Shown here: positions 7,462-8,686 of the stretch, one piece after another
How positions within the stretch are numbered: position 1 is the stretch's first letter
How the letters are laid out: every line of letters begins with the position of its first letter
Source of the DNA: an uncultured Devosia sp.
Lineage (GTDB): Bacteria; Pseudomonadota; Alphaproteobacteria; Rhizobiales; Devosiaceae
DNA length: 8,686 nucleotides
NCBI GenBank assembly: GCA_946480655.1
Contig: CAMLKN010000091.1
Location: 1 to 8,686, forward strand
Direction: 5' to 3'
The notes under the pieces: generated by a model
Seen by the model: the letters and a program-made list of their open reading frames with translations, nothing else
Database searches by the model: none
Told to the model about the DNA's origin: nothing
Program-made: the position numbers and the translations under genes

Positions 7462-8370
7462 TCAGAAATAGCCTTCCTGCTTCTTCTTTTCCATCGACCC
7501 CACGGAGTCGCTGTCGATGAGGCGCCCCTCGCGCTCCGAGGTGCGGCTGGCCTGCATTTCCATGATGATCGAGGGCAGATCCGCCGCGTCCGAGCGAATT
7601 GCGCCGGTCAACGGGTAGCAGCCCAGGGTACGGAACCGGACCATCTCCTCGCGTGGCTGTTCGCCGGGGTTGAGCCGCATGCGCCCGTCATCGACCATGA
7701 TCAGCGTACCGGAGCGCTCGACCACCGGACGCTTCTGCGCGAAATAGAGCGGCACGATCGGGATCTGCTCGGAATAGATGTAGGTCCAGACGTCGAGTTC
7801 GGTCCAGTTTGAGATCGGGAATACGCGCATGCTCTCGCCGGGGTTGAGCCGCGTATTGAACGTGCGCCAGAGCTCGGGCCGCTGGTTCTTGGGGTCCCAG
7901 GCGTGGCTGGCATTGCGGTGCGAGAAGATGCGTTCCTTGGCGCGCGACTTTTCTTCGTCCCGGCGCGCCCCGCCAATGGCCGCATCGTAGCGGCCGGCAT
8001 TGAGCGCCTGGCGCAGGGCCTGCGTCTTCATGATGTCGGTATAACGCGAGGAGCCGTGATCGAACGGATTGATCCCGTCGCGCACGCCGTCCTGATTGGT
8101 GTGCGTGATCAGGTCGAACCCGTACTCGGCCGCCGTCCTGTCGCGAAACGCGATCATCTCGCGAAACTTGAAGGTCGTGTCGACATGCAGCAGCGGGAAC
8201 GGGATCTTGCTCGGGAAAAACGCCTTGCGCGCCAGATGCAGCAGGACGCTCGAATCCTTGCCGATCGAATACATCATCACCGGCCGTTCGAAACTGGCGG
8301 CCACTTCGCGCAGAATCTCGATGCTCTCGGCCTCAAGGGTCTGCAGATGCGTTAGTCGTTTCTGGTCCAC
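7462..8370 (-). CDS. cysD: Sulfate adenylyltransferase subunit 2
   Basis: CysD transfers AMP from ATP to sulfate, giving APS and pyrophosphate, in complex with the GTPase CysN. It belongs to the PAPS-reductase/ATP-sulfurylase fold. Key motifs are the PP-loop YSIGKDSS (34-41), [11 protein letters not shown] (62-72), [15 protein letters not shown] (133-147), [11 protein letters not shown] (158-168), [12 protein letters not shown] (246-257) and the C-terminal [12 protein letters not shown]. It matches E. coli CysD closely from memory. The frame is open back to 8667, but conservation starts at [20 protein letters not shown] at 8370 gives exactly 302 residues, the E. coli length, with a weak GGAA 7 nt upstream. 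An ATG at 8442 (24 extra residues, MRRASGRYE...) is the alternative and looks non-native. It is the first gene of the operon in the window, 2 nt ahead of cysNC. No cysH or cysG lies downstream; what is upstream is outside the window. Confidence 0.93.
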   Translation of the reverse strand: MDQKRLTHLQTLEAESIEILREVAASFERPVMMYSIGKDSSVLLHLARKAFFPSKIPFPLLHVDTTFKFREMIAFRDRTAAEYGFDLITHTNQDGVRDGINPFDHGSSRYTDIMKTQALRQALNAGRYDAAIGGARRDEEKSRAKERIFSHRNASHAWDPKNQRPELWRTFNTRLNPGESMRVFPISNWTELDVWTYIYSEQIPIVPLYFAQKRPVVERSGTLIMVDDGRMRLNPGEQPREEMVRFRTLGCYPLTGAIRSDAADLPSIIMEMQASRTSEREGRLIDSDSVGSMEKKKQEGYF

Positions 8371-8505
8371 GGTCCATTTCCGGCATAGCGCCACCCAGCG
8401 TGGCAATGAGGCCGTTTCGTACCTTCCCGAGGCGCGGCGCATCAAGCCAAAAACGAAGGAAAAGCCTAGCGTTACGGGGCCTTGAGGCAAATTCATCTGC
8501 CACCG

Positions 8506-8511
8506 TGTCAA
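8506..8511 (-). promoter_or_regulatory. -35-like TTGACA in the cysD leader
   Basis: A perfect TTGACA (in context GCTTGACACGG) points toward cysD, 136 nt before the GTG start. No good -10 box lies 16-18 nt downstream, where GCCTCA is found, so it is only a weak promoter candidate. Confidence 0.25.
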
Positions 8512-8583
8512 GCGTGATGAAAGCTTGGCACCGACCGAGCCGATGCGGGTCGCACCGATGCGCAGGACCCCGCTCAAGGAGAA

Positions 8584-8636
8584 AAATAGTTCTGCCCGCT
8601 TCTTCGCGCCGCCCGGTCGAGATGGGGTCGGGCAGA
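8584..8636 (-). terminator. Possible terminator of a gene upstream of the window
   Basis: On the minus strand TCTGCCCG and CGGGCAGA (arms at 8629-8636 and 8591-8598) form an 8-bp stem with a 30-nt loop, followed closely by ACTATTTTTC. The T-rich tail suits an intrinsic terminator, but the long loop makes this weak. If real, cysD has its own promoter downstream of it. Confidence 0.3.
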
Positions 8637-8686
8637 CCGTCCAATTGGCTTGCGGCGCAGGGGACACGATGATACATGCCGCGCCA

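Larger units (their letters stand above)
8371..8686. other. Non-coding region upstream of cysD
   Basis: These 316 nt contain no protein I recognise. Open frames on both strands exist, including the continuation of the cysD frame to 8667, but their translations are Arg/Pro/Ser-rich with no family pattern, as expected from GC-rich non-coding DNA. The stretch should hold the cysD promoter. A -35-like TTGACA is seen at 8506-8511, plus a hairpin at 8591-8636 and a short direct repeat of CCGATGCG at 8540-8547 and 8555-8562. I see no riboswitch I can name and no tRNA. Confidence 0.5.

Noticed and set aside
8333..8677. 114-codon minus-strand and 90-codon plus-strand frames upstream of cysD
   Set aside because: Neither translation resembles a known protein; the first runs into the conserved start of cysD in another frame, and both look like GC-rich chance frames.
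1..8686. Mobile element, CRISPR, tRNA or defence-system signature
   Set aside because: No terminal inverted repeats, transposase or nuclease motifs, spaced direct-repeat arrays or tRNA cloverleaf were seen; every large gene is a recognisable metabolic, transport or regulatory family.

Overview
The window is GC-rich, densely coding DNA with no sign of recent insertion: no transposase, integrase, tRNA, rRNA or CRISPR array was seen. The gene content suggests an alphaproteobacterium of the Hyphomicrobiales (rhizobia or a Devosia-like relative). The pointers are a sugar ABC system whose ATPase has a single nucleotide-binding domain, a divergent ROK-family regulator, and a CysN-CysC fusion as in rhizobial NodQ. 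The taxonomic placement is inference from protein style only.

Layout: (1) 1-744, minus strand, a DUF1345 membrane protein. (2) 794-4054, minus strand, a three-gene sugar importer transcribed in the order binding protein (xylF-like), permease (xylH-like), ATPase (xylG-like); the DUF1345 gene lies 49 nt downstream of it on the same strand. (3) 4055-4280, a divergent control region rich in TCGAG/CTCGA inverted repeats. (4) 4281-5513, plus strand, a ROK-family transcriptional regulator with a TTG start, probably the local xylose-type repressor. (5) 5533-5557, a hairpin between two convergent genes, likely a bidirectional terminator. (6) 5561-8370, minus strand, cysD followed 2 nt later by cysNC, the sulfate-activation operon. 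(7) 8371-8686, about 316 nt with no recognisable gene: the cysD leader and promoter region, with a -35-like TTGACA and a possible terminator for something upstream of the window.

How it works together: the periplasmic XylF-like protein would capture D-xylose or a related pentose, XylH would pass it through the inner membrane, and the XylG-like ATPase would power the step. The divergent ROK protein probably binds the TCGAG palindromes in 4134-4212 and represses the transporter and itself until sugar is present. The catabolic genes xylA and xylB are not in the window. The cys block is separate: CysD and the GTPase part of CysNC make adenylyl sulfate (APS) from sulfate and ATP, and the fused kinase domain makes PAPS.

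I found no evidence of an undescribed biological system. The points most worth a second look are regulatory: the palindromes in the divergent promoter, the hairpin between xylF and xylH, and the long hairpin packed between the xylG stop and the start of the DUF1345 gene.
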